A stretch of 49,769 nt of DNA from Herbidospora yilanensis (GTDB lineage Bacteria; Actinomycetota; Actinomycetes; Streptosporangiales; Streptosporangiaceae), in contig NZ_BBXE01000052.1 in assembly GCF_001570565.1 (NCBI RefSeq), positions 1 to 49,769 on the forward strand, read 5' to 3'. Every line of letters begins with the position of its first letter. Position 1 is the first letter of the stretch. Made by a program: the position numbers and the translations under genes. Of the stretch, positions 41,211-49,769 are shown piece after piece. The notes under the pieces are model-generated. The model saw nothing but the letters and a program-made list of their open reading frames with translations, was not told the DNA's origin and did no database searches.

Positions 41211-43482
41211 CGGTCCTGTCCTTCCATATCCCCGTTTCGCGCCGGCCGCGTTCCCAGCCGCGCTGCATGGACGTCATCAGACCGGCCCGCCGTTCGGCGG
41301 AGTCCGCGTCCGCGCCGGTCTGCTGTGGTTCCTCCCGTGGTGGCGCCGCACCGCGCAGGGGCGCCGCCAGATGGGTCTGCGGGACCCGCTGTGGCAGTCC
41401 CTCCATGTCGAAGTCGTCCGGGACGACCGGCGGCGCGGACGGCGGCGGCAGGATGCGCCGGGCCGGTGGCGCCGGGACGGGAGCCGGTGGGGGCGGGGGG
41501 AAGTAGCCGGCCCGCCGTTCCTCCGGCGCCGCCAGCAGGCCCGGCGGGATCATCACGATCGCGGTCACGCCCTCGTACGGCGACTTGCGCAGCAGCACCC
41601 GCACGCCGTGCCGGGCGGCCAGCCGGGCCACCACGAACAGGCCGAGCCGCTCGCTGTCGGCCAGGTCGAACTCCGGCGGCTCGGCGATCCGCCGGTTGAG
41701 CGCCTCCAGCTTGGCGGGGTCGAGGCCGAGCCCGCGGTCCTCGATCTCCAGCGCGTAGCCGTTGGCGGCGATCTCGCCGCGCACGTAGACGCGGGTGCCG
41801 GGCGGGGAGAACACGGTCGCGTTCTCGATCAGCTCGGCGACCAGGTGCATCAGGTCGTTGACCGCCGGGCCCTGCACGGTCGGCGCCTGCCGCATCTCCT
41901 GGACCACGACCCGGGTGTAGTCCTCGACCTCGGTGACGGCGCCCCGGACCAGGTCGAGGATCGGCACCGGCTCCCGCCACCGGCGGGACGGCGCCGCGCC
42001 CGAGAGGATGATCAGGTTCTCGGCGTGCCGGCGCATGCGGGTCGAGAGGTGGTCGAGCCGGAACAGGTCCTCCAGCGTGGCCGGGTCGTCGACGCGGTGC
42101 TCCATGACCTCCAGCAGCGAGAGCTGGCGGTGCAGCAGCGACTGGTTGCGCCGGGCCAGGTTGAGGAACACCTGGCCGACGCTGCGCCGCAGCTCGGCCT
42201 GCCCGACCGAGGCCCGCACGGCCTCGCCGAGCACGTGGTTGAAGGCCCCTGAAACGTTCCTGACCTCGACCGTGCGGCCTTCGGCCACCCGCGGGGTCTC
42301 CTGGGCGGGGTCGACCGACTCGCCGGCGCGCAGCCGCCGGACCAGCTCGGGCAGCCGCGACCGCGCCACGTCGGTGGCGGTCGTCTCCAGGTCGCCCAGC
42401 TCGCGCACGAGACGGCGGCCGAACCGGACCGAGATCAGCACCGACACGATCAGGATGACCAGGCCGGCGCCGGTGATGATCGCCGTCCGCCACAGGATCG
42501 TGCTGACCCGCTGCCCGGCCGCGCCCAGCGCCCGGTCCATCGCCGCGCCGGTCAGGCCCTCGACCTCGGCGATGACCTCGGTGCCGTTCCTGAGCCACTG
42601 CTGCAGGCCGTAGGGGAGTTCGCCGTCGGTCGGCACGAAGGCGGCGATGCGGTTCTCGCCCTCGGTCAGCGCGCTGTAGACGGGCTTGGCGAAGAGCCCC
42701 TCCAGCCCGGCCCGCACGCCGGGGTCGAGCGCCGCCGCCTCGTTGCGCAGCAGGAACCGGCGGCTGATGACCAGTTCGACGAAGGAGGCGTGCATCGAGG
42801 GGGCCAGGTTCTCGTCGGCGATGGCGTACCCGATGAGGCTCTGTTCGCGGGCCAGCAGGTCGAGCCCGAAGTCGAGCGAGTTCAGCGACCGGACCTGCGA
42901 GTACTGCTCGGGGGTGAGCCCGCCGTCCCTGGCCAGGCTGGAGGTGAGGTTGTAGATCTCGTCGACGAGGTCGCTGTAGACGCCGACGGTGGTGACCGCG
43001 GTCGAGACCCCTCCGTCGACGGAGCCCCGCACGGCCGTGAGCCCGTCGAGCCGGGCCAGCAGCAGCCGGGTCGTGCTCGGCAGGGCGGCCGGGTCCTGTC
43101 TCGCGGTCGCCTCGCGGAAGCCGGCCACCGCCCGGTCGGTGTCGGCGCGGCGCTGGGCCAGGTATTCGACCGCGCTCACGCGTGCGTCGCGGAGCGCGGC
43201 GACGCTGAAACGGCGTTCCTGCCGCAGGGCGTCGCGGAGGGCCTCCACGGGCCGCAGATAGGCCGTGTAACGTTCACCGGACCGTAACAGGCTGGTGGCT
43301 TCGGCGACCGAGGTGACGGCGACGTAGGCCCAGACGGCGGTCAGGGCCAGCAGGGGCACGACGAGCAGGGAGAACGCCTTAGACCTGATCGTGTCACGAT
43401 TGAAACCCATGGCTCTCGTCTCGTTCAGAGCGACGTTCAGCGCCCCCGAACGCGTGCGGGTGCGCTCCATGGCGCCGCCCAT
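41203..43482 (-). CDS. Conservon sensor, NIT domain plus HATPase (CvnA type)
   Basis: The product has up to 759 residues. A membrane helix near 35-55 leads into a large extracellular nitrate/nitrite-sensing-like region. A second helix (about 335-358) follows, then a HAMP-like stretch, a helical region and an HATPase with ELIENATVFSPPGT and DRGLGLDP. A proline-rich disordered tail (PPPPPAPVPAPP) follows the ATPase. As usual for CvnA there is no convincing HisKA phosphoacceptor box, so it acts as a sensor coupled to the CvnB/C/D proteins rather than through a response regulator. Candidate starts are ATG 43482, 43470 and 43410. A promoter at 43491-43519 would put transcription within a few bases of 43482. 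Confidence 0.93.
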   Translation of the reverse strand: MGGAMERTRTRSGALNVALNETRAMGFNRDTIRSKAFSLLVVPLLALTAVWAYVAVTSVAEATSLLRSGERYTAYLRPVEALRDALRQERRFSVAALRDARVSAVEYLAQRRADTDRAVAGFREATARQDPAALPSTTRLLLARLDGLTAVRGSVDGGVSTAVTTVGVYSDLVDEIYNLTSSLARDGGLTPEQYSQVRSLNSLDFGLDLLAREQSLIGYAIADENLAPSMHASFVELVISRRFLLRNEAAALDPGVRAGLEGLFAKPVYSALTEGENRIAAFVPTDGELPYGLQQWLRNGTEVIAEVEGLTGAAMDRALGAAGQRVSTILWRTAIITGAGLVILIVSVLISVRFGRRLVRELGDLETTATDVARSRLPELVRRLRAGESVDPAQETPRVAEGRTVEVRNVSGAFNHVLGEAVRASVGQAELRRSVGQVFLNLARRNQSLLHRQLSLLEVMEHRVDDPATLEDLFRLDHLSTRMRRHAENLIILSGAAPSRRWREPVPILDLVRGAVTEVEDYTRVVVQEMRQAPTVQGPAVNDLMHLVAELIENATVFSPPGTRVYVRGEIAANGYALEIEDRGLGLDPAKLEALNRRIAEPPEFDLADSERLGLFVVARLAARHGVRVLLRKSPYEGVTAIVMIPPGLLAAPEERRAGYFPPPPPAPVPAPPARRILPPPSAPPVVPDDFDMEGLPQRVPQTHLAAPLRGAAPPREEPQQTGADADSAERRAGLMTSMQRGWERGRRETGIWKDRTDG

Positions 43483-43490
43483 GTGGGAGC

Positions 43491-43519
43491 AAGATAGTTA
43501 CTTTCCGGCGTGATGTAAA
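43491..43519 (-). promoter_or_regulatory. Sigma70-type promoter of the conservon
   Basis: On the minus strand, TTTACA (43519-43514) and TATCTT (43496-43491) are separated by exactly 17 bases. Transcription would start near 43484, almost at the first ATG, so a leaderless or very short-leader message is likely. Confidence 0.5.
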
Positions 43520-43528
43520 CAAAGGGAA

Positions 43529-43555
43529 ACGCGGGCACCCGAGGGGCGCCCGCGT
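43529..43555 (-). terminator. Terminator after the broken metalloprotease gene
   Basis: ACGCGGGC pairs with GCCCGCGT, with additional CCC/GGG pairs inside the loop. On the minus strand the stem is followed by a T-rich stretch (TTCCCTTTGTTTA). Confidence 0.65.
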
Positions 43556-43564
43556 CATCCGTGG

Positions 43565-45993
43565 TCAGTAACGTTCCGCGATTCCGGAGTTGATTTCCGT
43601 GAGCGCGAGTGTGGCGTCGGTGTAACGGATCACGTTCTGGAGCGATGGCGGCTGGGCGAGGGTGGCCTGGGCATACCTGACGGCGTCGCCGGCCGTTCTC
43701 AGGCCGAGTCTCCTGATCGTGACGGTCTCGACCCGGGTGCCGGCGTTGATCCGCCGGGTGCCGAGGTTGAGCAGCGTGGCCGGCATCTCGGCCCGCAACC
43801 GCCGGGGCTGGAGCACCGGCAGCAGGAACGCCGCCCCGGTCTCCTGGCGGCTGAGCGTGCCGTCGCCGCCGGTGTCGTAGCGCTGGTCGGTGGCGTGCAC
43901 CCGGGCCAGCACCTCGTCCGTCTGCAGGTCGCCGCGCAGCGCCCACAGGGCCGGGAGCATCGGGTCGCGGCCCGGCGCCTGGACCGTCACCGTGGTCGCC
44001 GCCGACCCCGACGCCTCGTAGGCGCAGGCGTTGGAGCCGTAGGCGACCTTCGCGGCGGCCTGGAGCGTGCCCGCCTCGGTGAGCAGGCCCGGCCGCCCGG
44101 TGAAAGTGGCCGTGCCCTGCCGGCCGGGGGCCAGCGTGCCCAGCTCCCGGGTCAGCGGCCCGGTGGTGTACACGCCCGGCGGCGGGGTGAAGGCCAGTCT
44201 TGCGCCGCTCGCGGCCGAGGTCCCCTCGTTCTTGTACGTCACCACATAGGTGACGGTCTCGCCCGCCTTCACCGACGGCGTGGCGGCGACCGACACCGTG
44301 ACCTTGGGCGCCTTGACCGTGTAGCTCGCCGTGGCCGTGTTGTCGGCTCTCAGCGCGGCGTTCTCGTTGGCGGCGGTCACGGTCGCGCCGCTCCGCCGGG
44401 TCGTCCCGTCGGCGGCGTCACACGGCACCGTCGAGGTGAACGCCTCCGCCGCCCATCCGAGCGGCGGGAGCTGCCGGGTCACGCCGTCGACGGTCACCGA
44501 CGTGTTCTCCGACGCCACCGCGCCCTGGTTGGTGAGCGTGGCGGTCGCGGTGACCGTCTCGCCGGGGGCGGCCTGGGCCTTGTCGAACGCCAGCGCCGCC
44601 TTCAGGTCGGGGGAGGCGCTCCGGGTCACCTCCGTGTAGTCGAGGTGAGGCGGGAGTAGCTCAGCGGGCGGCCCGCGTCGTAGCGGGGGAACTGCCAGAT
44701 GTAGTTCATGACGCTCTGGTAGTTCGGCTTGCAGTTGATCTCGTCGAGGGTGCCGTTGTCGCGGCGGCCGCCGTGGGCCAGGCCCAGGGTGTGGCCGAGC
44801 TCGTGCATGAGCGTGCCCGCCTCGGCCGCCCGCCGTCCGCCGACGTCGTCGAAGCCGGCCCAGCCGCCGAGCGACACCACGAAGTCGTTGCCGCCCCGTT
44901 CGTGCAGCTCGGCCCGCCCCGAGATGGTGCCGCCGCCGAGGAGTTCGTCGATGAAGACGCCGTATCGGAACTTCAGCCGCTTGAAGCTCAGGATGTCCTG
45001 GCAGTGGGGGCTCGACCGGTCGGCCGGCGTCAGGAAGCGGCCGGTGTTCCCGCCGCCGCAGGGCCGGGCCGGGTTGCCCGACTTCAGGTCGTCGAAGTCG
45101 TCATAGGCGCCCGAGGGCCGGTCGCCGGGGTCGGAGTAGTCGTCGAAGTCGAGTTCGTCGGCGGCGGGCACCTCCTCGTCCACGAGGAGATGGAGGTTGA
45201 TCCCGGTCGCGCCGGTGTTCGGATTGCTCACCGGGGCGATGTCGAAGGCGTCCTCGACGTCGGCGACGGCGTCGTCGAGGGGCTTGTGGCCGGCCATGTA
45301 GTCGAGCTCGACGTAGAGGTCGCGGCGGTTCGGGTCGGCGTCCGGGAGCGTCATGTCGACGACGTCGTCGCCGTCGAAGTCCCGGCCCCGGTACTCCTCC
45401 CAGTCGGAGAACCCGTCGCCGTCGGAGTCGAATCCCGGGCCGGGGCTGATCTCCAGGCAGAGCCGCACCGACGGCTGGGGGTCGGCGCCGAAGACGCCGC
45501 CGCCGGGCTCGCCGTTCCCGGTGACGCAGCCGGTCCCGGTCAGGTCGCCGGTGACCGTGCCGTCGATCATGCTGACCTTGAACCGGGTGAACGGGTCGCC
45601 CGCCCGGGGCGAGGTGTCGGCCCAGTCGTCGCCGCCGGTCGAGTCGTGGTCCTTGACCAGGACCGAGATCTCCTGCACCACGACGGTCGTGGGGATCTGC
45701 TGGGTGAGCGTCCAGAACGGCGCGATCTGCACCTAGTCGTCGGGGGCGCGGGGCGTGATGTGCACGGGGAACCCGGCGTAGGTGATCTCCGCGTAGAAGT
45801 CGGGGGTCGATTCGCCCAGGGCCTCCAGGCCCGCCTCGTCGCAGTCGGCGACGCAGGAGACGAGCAGGACGCGGACGGTGAGCGGCTGCGTGGTGGCCGC
45901 TCGTGCTGGTGCGGTGAGAAGGGCGATCCCGGAGAGCGTCAGGAACAGCGTCAGGAACAGGGCAGGGACCACCCGGAGGGTACGGGTCGGCAT
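43565..45993 (-). pseudogene. Secreted zinc metalloprotease gene broken by an amber codon and a frameshift
   Basis: Three consecutive segments read as one protein of about 809 residues. Segment 1 (45993-45733, 86 codons) is a signal peptide (LFLTLFLTLSGIALLTAPARA) and the start of a beta domain. It ends at a TAG (45733-45735) that lies in frame with segment 2 (45732-44626, 368 codons). Segment 2 continues QIAPFWTLTQQ, carries a calcium-type DSDGDGFSDWEE loop and the zinc site HELGHTLGLAHGG, and has a following MNYIW Met-turn. It runs out of frame at 44626. Segment 3 (44629-43565) resumes one frame over (DYTEVTRSASPDL reading across the break) with CARDB/DUF11-like beta repeats. The present allele cannot give full-length enzyme without readthrough plus a shift. 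The family is an HExxHxxGxxH metzincin-like protease. Confidence 0.78.
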
Positions 45994-46039
45994 GTCTCCG
46001 ACGGTCGTGCTCTTTCGGCCGGAAGGCTTGAGTACCCCG

Positions 46040-46288
46040 CTACTCCACGAAACCCATTCGGCATTCTTCGAGCTGCCCCAATATGAGCTTCACTCGCTGT
46101 TGCAGCCATTCCGCGGCCTTCGCCGCGCCCTCCGGGTCGTCGAGATAGGCCACGTCGATCCCGAGTTCCAGCATGGCCCGCGCCTCGGCCGCCTGCGGGT
46201 CGCTCGGCGCGTCTTCCGTGGTGAGCTGGGAGAGCACGGCGATCAGATGGTCCAGCATCGCGTCCGGACGAGGTTCGCCGTTCGTCAT
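46040..46288 (-). CDS. Small protein of unknown function
   Basis: The 82-residue product is acidic and mostly helical (LDHLIAVLSQLTTEDAPSDP, AAEWLQQRVKLILGQLEE). Codon use fits a real gene, but I recognise no family. It lies 52 bases downstream of lipB in the same direction, so it may be the distal gene of the lipoate unit. No ribosome site is obvious before ATG 46288. Confidence 0.6.
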   Translation of the reverse strand: MTNGEPRPDAMLDHLIAVLSQLTTEDAPSDPQAAEARAMLELGIDVAYLDDPEGAAKAAEWLQQRVKLILGQLEECRMGFVE

Positions 46289-46340
46289 GATCGCAGTCTA
46301 GGCATGGAATGCGGCCACCTGGTGTTCCAATTCAGATGCG

Positions 46341-47012
46341 TTATTGCCGGCGTCCGAGCAATTCCTCTTCGAACATCGACACCGGCTCGGCTCCGAACGC
46401 GTCGCCGAGCCGTTTCTCCGCGAACGGAATGACCTCGTCGACCGTGATGCGCCGCCCGGTCTCGGCCGACAACGAGGTGACCCCGGCGTCGGGGATGCCG
46501 CAGGGCACGATCCGGTTGAACCAGCTCAGGTCGTTGGCGCAGTTGAGCGCGAAACCGTGCATCGTCACGCCGCGCTCCACCCGGATGCCGATCGCGCCCA
46601 GGCGGCGGTCGGGGATGCCGTGGTGGGCCTCGCCGCGCACCCAGACCCCCGGCCGCCCCTCGACCCGCCCGGCGACCACGCCGAAGTCGGCGCACACCTG
46701 GATCAGGACCTCTTCGAGGAGGCGGACGTAGGGGATCACGTCGTCGATCTTCGCGATCGGGTAGCCGACGAGCTGGCCGGGGCCGTGCCACGTGACGCTG
46801 CCGCCCCGGTCGACGTCGATGACGGGGGTGCCGTCGGACGGCCGGTCATGGGGGCGGGTGCGCTTGCCGGCCGTGTAGACCGGCGCGTGCTCCAGGAGAA
46901 GCGCCGTGTCGGGCAGTTCGTCGGCGACCCGGCGCCGATGGACGACCCGCTGCAGGCTCCACGCCTGTTCATAGGGGACATCGACACCAAGTCGGACGAT
47001 CGCCAGCCTCAC
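46341..47012 (-). CDS. lipB: Octanoyl-ACP:protein octanoyltransferase, LipB
   Basis: The 223-residue product has the substrate-binding [35 protein letters not shown] and the catalytic cysteine in [15 protein letters not shown] (Cys171). The position of the catalytic lysine, normally the K of an RKIAAIG-like motif, reads DRRLGAIG here, so that lysine appears to be arginine (Arg137). LipB moves octanoate from acyl carrier protein onto lipoyl domains for LipA. The GTG start overlaps the peptidase E stop (GTGA), so the two are coupled. Confidence 0.93.
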   Translation of the reverse strand: MRLAIVRLGVDVPYEQAWSLQRVVHRRRVADELPDTALLLEHAPVYTAGKRTRPHDRPSDGTPVIDVDRGGSVTWHGPGQLVGYPIAKIDDVIPYVRLLEEVLIQVCADFGVVAGRVEGRPGVWVRGEAHHGIPDRRLGAIGIRVERGVTMHGFALNCANDLSWFNRIVPCGIPDAGVTSLSAETGRRITVDEVIPFAEKRLGDAFGAEPVSMFEEELLGRRQ

Positions 47013-47758
47013 ACGTCAACTGTAGACGCGAGTCGCCGTGGTTCGATACGGAACTCCTTGACCCCTTCTTCACCGTCTCTTTCGATCCGGTAGGCGTAAC
47101 CGTCGGGGTCGACCGTCACGGCCTGGATGAACTCGGTCCCGACGTAGTGGAGCGCGACACCCTCGTCGGCGGCGTAACCGTCGGGCAGCTCGCCCGAGGC
47201 GACCGACCGCTGCAGCAGGTCACGACGCTGCGCGTCGCTGTTGTAGTGGACCCCGCACGAGTAGGGCAGCAGGCCGAGCCCCTCGGCCCACGGCCGCAGC
47301 TCGGGCCCGAACGAGTCGGTGTTGCCGCCCACGTGCCAGCACAGGGCGCCCGCGCTCTGGCCCGACAACACGACGCCGCTGTTCCAGGCCTCCTCCATCG
47401 CCTCGTCGAGGCCGTGGAGCCGCCACAACGCCATCAGGTTGGCGACGCTGCCGCCGCTGACGTAGACGGCGTCCTGCTCCAGCAGCCACTCGCGCGGGTC
47501 GTCGACGTTGGGCATCGGGAACAGCGACAGGTGGCTGAGGTCGACGTCGAAGGACCGGAAGGCCTCGTACATCTTCAGCAGCCACTCGGCGGAGTCGCCG
47601 ACCGCCGTGGCGATCAGCCCCAGCCTGGGCCGGTCGACACCGGTCAGGTCGAGCACGTAGCGCAGCAGGCCGGTGGCCTCCATCGTGCCGAAGCGCTTCG
47701 TCGGGCGGAACGAGCCGCCACCGATGGCGACGATGTGCGACTGACCGCTGCGTCCCAT
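47009..47758 (-). CDS. Peptidase E (S51) family protein
   Basis: The 249-residue product has the [10 protein letters not shown] nucleophile elbow (Ser135) and the HYNSDAQRR histidine (His171), with a GGG glycine loop near the start (AIGGGSF). S51 enzymes cleave Asp-X dipeptides or act as cyanophycin-type exopeptidases. No secretion signal is seen, so it is cytoplasmic. It is immediately upstream of and coupled to lipB. Confidence 0.9.
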   Translation of the reverse strand: MGRSGQSHIVAIGGGSFRPTKRFGTMEATGLLRYVLDLTGVDRPRLGLIATAVGDSAEWLLKMYEAFRSFDVDLSHLSLFPMPNVDDPREWLLEQDAVYVSGGSVANLMALWRLHGLDEAMEEAWNSGVVLSGQSAGALCWHVGGNTDSFGPELRPWAEGLGLLPYSCGVHYNSDAQRRDLLQRSVASGELPDGYAADEGVALHYVGTEFIQAVTVDPDGYAYRIERDGEEGVKEFRIEPRRLASTVDV

Positions 47759-47815
47759 GCTTCACTCCCGTGTCGTCGGCCAAATGAGGGGGCCAATGCT
47801 ACGGGAGACGCTCCT

Positions 47816-48709
47816 TCACCGCAGGGCGTCTGCCAGGGCTTCCTTGATCGTGGGGTGCGAGAAGTGGTGCCCCGCCGCGGTCAGCCGCGCCGGCACCGCC
47901 CGCTGCCCCATGAGGACGCCCTCCTCGGCGAACCCGCCGACGGCCGCCTTCAGCACGAACCCCGGCACGGCCAGCGGCATCGACGGCCGCTTCACCGCCG
48001 CCGCGACCTCCTTGGTGAACGTCTTGTTGGTCACCGGCTCGGGCGCCGTCAGGTTGACCGCGCCGTCGATGTCGGCCCCCAGCAGGAACCGCGCGGCGCT
48101 CACCCAGTCGGGCACCGAGATCCACGACAGGTACTGTTCGCCCGACCCGAGGGGGGCGCCCAGCCCGATCCGGAAGATCGGCAGGATCTGCCCCAGCATC
48201 CCGCCCCGCTTCGACAACACCACGCCCGTCCGCATGGTCACCACCCGCATGCCCGACTCCCGGGCGGGCTGCGCGGCCTCCTCCCAGGCCCCGCAGACGT
48301 CGGCCAGGAACCCGGCCCCGCGGGGCGAGGTCTCGTCGACGACCCGGTCGCGGGTGTCGCCGTAGTAGCCGACCGCCGACCCCGACAACAACACCGACGG
48401 CGGCTCGTCCATCGCGTTGAGCGCCCTGACCAGCGTCGAGGTGCCCTTGCGCCGGCTCTCCGTGACCGTCTTCTTGTACGAGTCGGTCCACCGGTGGTCG
48501 CCGATCCCGGCCCCCGCCAGATGGACGACCGCCTCGACGCCCGCCAGGTCGGCCGGATCGAGCACCCCGCCCGAAGGGTCCCACTGGACCTGGCCGGGGC
48601 TCGTGGGCGGTCTGCGGACCAGCGAGAGCACCTCGTGGCCCGACTGCCGAAGGGAGGCGGTCAGCGCCGTCCCGATGAGGCCCGAGGCCCCCGTCACCGC
48701 GATCTTCAT
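47816..48709 (-). CDS. SDR39U1/TIGR01777-type NAD-dependent epimerase
   Basis: The 297-residue extended SDR protein has an N-terminal dinucleotide-binding GASGLIG, VHLAGAGI, the SGSAVGYYG active-site region with YxxxK-related residues, and the C-terminal MGQRAVPARLTAAGHHFSHP typical of DUF1731. This gene is a regular neighbour of lipB and sucB in actinobacteria. The substrate is unknown. The start is ATG 48709 behind GGGGTGG; GTG 48715 would add two residues. Confidence 0.9.
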   Translation of the reverse strand: MKIAVTGASGLIGTALTASLRQSGHEVLSLVRRPPTSPGQVQWDPSGGVLDPADLAGVEAVVHLAGAGIGDHRWTDSYKKTVTESRRKGTSTLVRALNAMDEPPSVLLSGSAVGYYGDTRDRVVDETSPRGAGFLADVCGAWEEAAQPARESGMRVVTMRTGVVLSKRGGMLGQILPIFRIGLGAPLGSGEQYLSWISVPDWVSAARFLLGADIDGAVNLTAPEPVTNKTFTKEVAAAVKRPSMPLAVPGFVLKAAVGGFAEEGVLMGQRAVPARLTAAGHHFSHPTIKEALADALR

Positions 48710-48924
48710 AACCACCCCTTCGTAGCACGCCCCCGTTTGGTGACGTACCGGACGCGGACTCGTTCAAACGTGCCCCCCGAGGATCTCGCGCGTGCGGGAG
48801 AGGACGTGACGGCGTGGGGCGGCAGCGGGTCGTGGGTGCCGGATGCGGTGCGATGCGGAGACGGCGGCCGGGGCCCCGGGGTGGGCGGAGCCGTGAGGGA
48901 AGAAGGATCGCCCCGGAAACACGA

Positions 48925-48953
48925 GAACCCCCGCTCGGCCCGAGCGGGGGTTC
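48925..48953 (-). terminator. Terminator of the sucB gene
   Basis: GAACCCCCGCTC pairs perfectly with GAGCGGGGGTTC across a five-base loop, 12 bases beyond the sucB stop on the minus strand. The rest of the 48710-48964 gap holds no gene I can support. Confidence 0.7.
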
Positions 48954-48964
48954 CGTAGGTGCGG

Positions 48965-49769
48965 CTAGGCGAGGCCGAGCTGGCCCTCGAAGCGGCCCTC
49001 TTCGAGACGGCGCTTGATCGTCGTCAGGAAGCGGGCGGCGTCGGCGCCGTCGACCAGGCGGTGGTCGTAGGTCAGCGCGAGGTAGACCGTCGAGCGGACC
49101 GCGATGACCTCGCCCTCGGGCGAGTCGACGACGACGGGGCGCTTCACGACGACGCCGGTGCCGAGCATGCCGACCTGCGGCTTGTTCAGGATCGGCGTGT
49201 CGAACAGGGCGCCGCGGCTGCCCGTGTTCGTCAGCGTGAAGGTGCCGCCGGCGATGTCGTCGGGGCTGATCTTGTTGGTGCGGGTGCGCTCGGCCAGGTC
49301 GGCGATCTTGCGGGCCAGCCCGGCGATGTTGAGGTCGCCGGCGCCCTTGACGACCGGGACGATGAGGCCCTTGTCGGTGTCGACCGCGATGCCGAGGTTC
49401 TCGACGTCGTGGTAGGTCACCTCACTGGTCTCGTCGTTGATCACGGCGTTGAGCTTGGGGTGGACCTTGAGCGCCTCGACCGCCGCCAGCGCGAAGAACG
49501 GCAGGAACGACAACTTGACGCCCTCGCGGGCCTCGAACGCCGCCTTGGCCCGGTCGCGCAGCCGCGCGATGCGGGTCACGTCGACCTCGACGACCGTGGT
49601 GAGCTGCGCGGTGGTCTGCAGCGAGTCGAGCATGCGGTCGGCGATGACCTTGCGCAGGCGGGACATCTTCTGCGTGGTGCCGCGCAGGGTGGTGTCGACC
49701 TGGATCGGCGCCGGGGCGGCCGCCGCGGCGGGGGCCTGCTGCGCCGGCGCGGCCGGAGCGGCGGCGGGG
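48965..49769 (-). CDS. sucB: 2-oxoacid dehydrogenase E2 (dihydrolipoamide acyltransferase), N-terminus cut by window edge
   Basis: The frame is open from the right edge to the stop at 48965. The visible 267 residues are a PA-rich linker ([15 protein letters not shown]) followed by the acyltransferase core: [39 protein letters not shown] and the catalytic [15 protein letters not shown] with His and Asp. The lipoyl and E1/E3-binding domains lie outside. In actinobacteria this gene supplies E2 for 2-oxoglutarate or pyruvate dehydrogenase. It is a substrate of the LipB/LipA pathway encoded nearby. Which complex it serves cannot be told from this part. Confidence 0.95.
   Translation of the reverse strand, partial: PAAAPAAPAQQAPAAAAAPAPIQVDTTLRGTTQKMSRLRKVIADRMLDSLQTTAQLTTVVEVDVTRIARLRDRAKAAFEAREGVKLSFLPFFALAAVEALKVHPKLNAVINDETSEVTYHDVENLGIAVDTDKGLIVPVVKGAGDLNIAGLARKIADLAERTRTNKISPDDIAGGTFTLTNTGSRGALFDTPILNKPQVGMLGTGVVVKRPVVVDSPEGEVIAVRSTVYLALTYDHRLVDGADAARFLTTIKRRLEEGRFEGQLGLA

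Noticed and set aside
41203-43482. CvnA as a classical two-component histidine kinase
   Set aside because: HATPase motifs are present but no convincing phosphoacceptor His box or partner response regulator; the roadblock/DUF742/GTPase neighbours fit a conservon.
45733-45735. Amber codon decoded as pyrrolysine or by regular readthrough
   Set aside because: No pyl genes or readthrough context are visible and a second lesion follows in the same gene, so decay is more likely.
1-49769. CRISPR array, tRNA, rRNA, insertion sequence or integrase
   Set aside because: No regularly spaced repeats, clover-leaf candidates, transposase motifs or terminal inverted repeats were noticed on reading either strand.

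Overview
The window is very GC-rich, with strong third-position GC, GTG starts and actinobacterial marker genes (a conservon, a DUF4191 gene, a GSI pair with GlnE and GlnR-type boxes). It is almost certainly the chromosome of a filamentous actinomycete. Streptosporangiales-like is my guess from overall gene content, not a demonstrated placement. No tRNA, rRNA, CRISPR array, insertion sequence or phage gene was seen.

The backbone is the conserved nitrogen/lipoate neighbourhood known from actinobacteria (from memory, the same order as Mycobacterium tuberculosis Rv2215-Rv2222c): glnA2 (3781-5142), glnE (18646-21609), glnA (26930-28354), an RDD membrane protein (28543-28995), DUF4191 (29833-30510), lipA (37946-38875), lipB (46341-47012), an SDR39U1-type epimerase (47816-48709) and the E2 acyltransferase sucB (48965 to the right edge). 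glnA and glnA2 both carry GlnR-type boxes, and GlnE is the enzyme that (de)adenylylates GlnA.

Accessory blocks are spliced between these conserved genes. At the left are a sensor kinase (cut by the edge), an expansin-like secreted protein and a class I terpene synthase. Between glnA2 and glnE lies the most interesting part, a tightly packed leftward operon of eight genes (16786 down to 5347): GrpE-like, Hsp70-like, an FN3-containing adaptor, a zinc-ribbon GTPase, a GAP1-like GTPase-associated protein, a membrane-anchored zinc-ribbon GTPase, an ABC/SMC-like ATPase and an HNH nuclease. The last two resemble the PtuA/PtuB pair of Septu anti-phage systems, and the HNH gene has an apparent -1 frameshift. 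Between glnE and glnA are a three-helix membrane protein with a Fic protein, a TetR/SRPBCC-hemerythrin divergent pair and a MazG-Nudix fusion.

The right half holds a LacI-controlled sugar uptake and hydrolysis cluster (30660-37854: binding protein, two permeases, two glycoside hydrolases, no ATPase), a complete conservon (43482-39898), an M48-like membrane protein without its zinc motif, a secreted metalloprotease gene broken by an amber codon and a frameshift (45993-43565), a peptidase E and the lipoate genes. The likely biology is nitrogen control and lipoate housekeeping interleaved with signalling, plant-polysaccharide use and a putative chaperone/GTPase-controlled conflict system.
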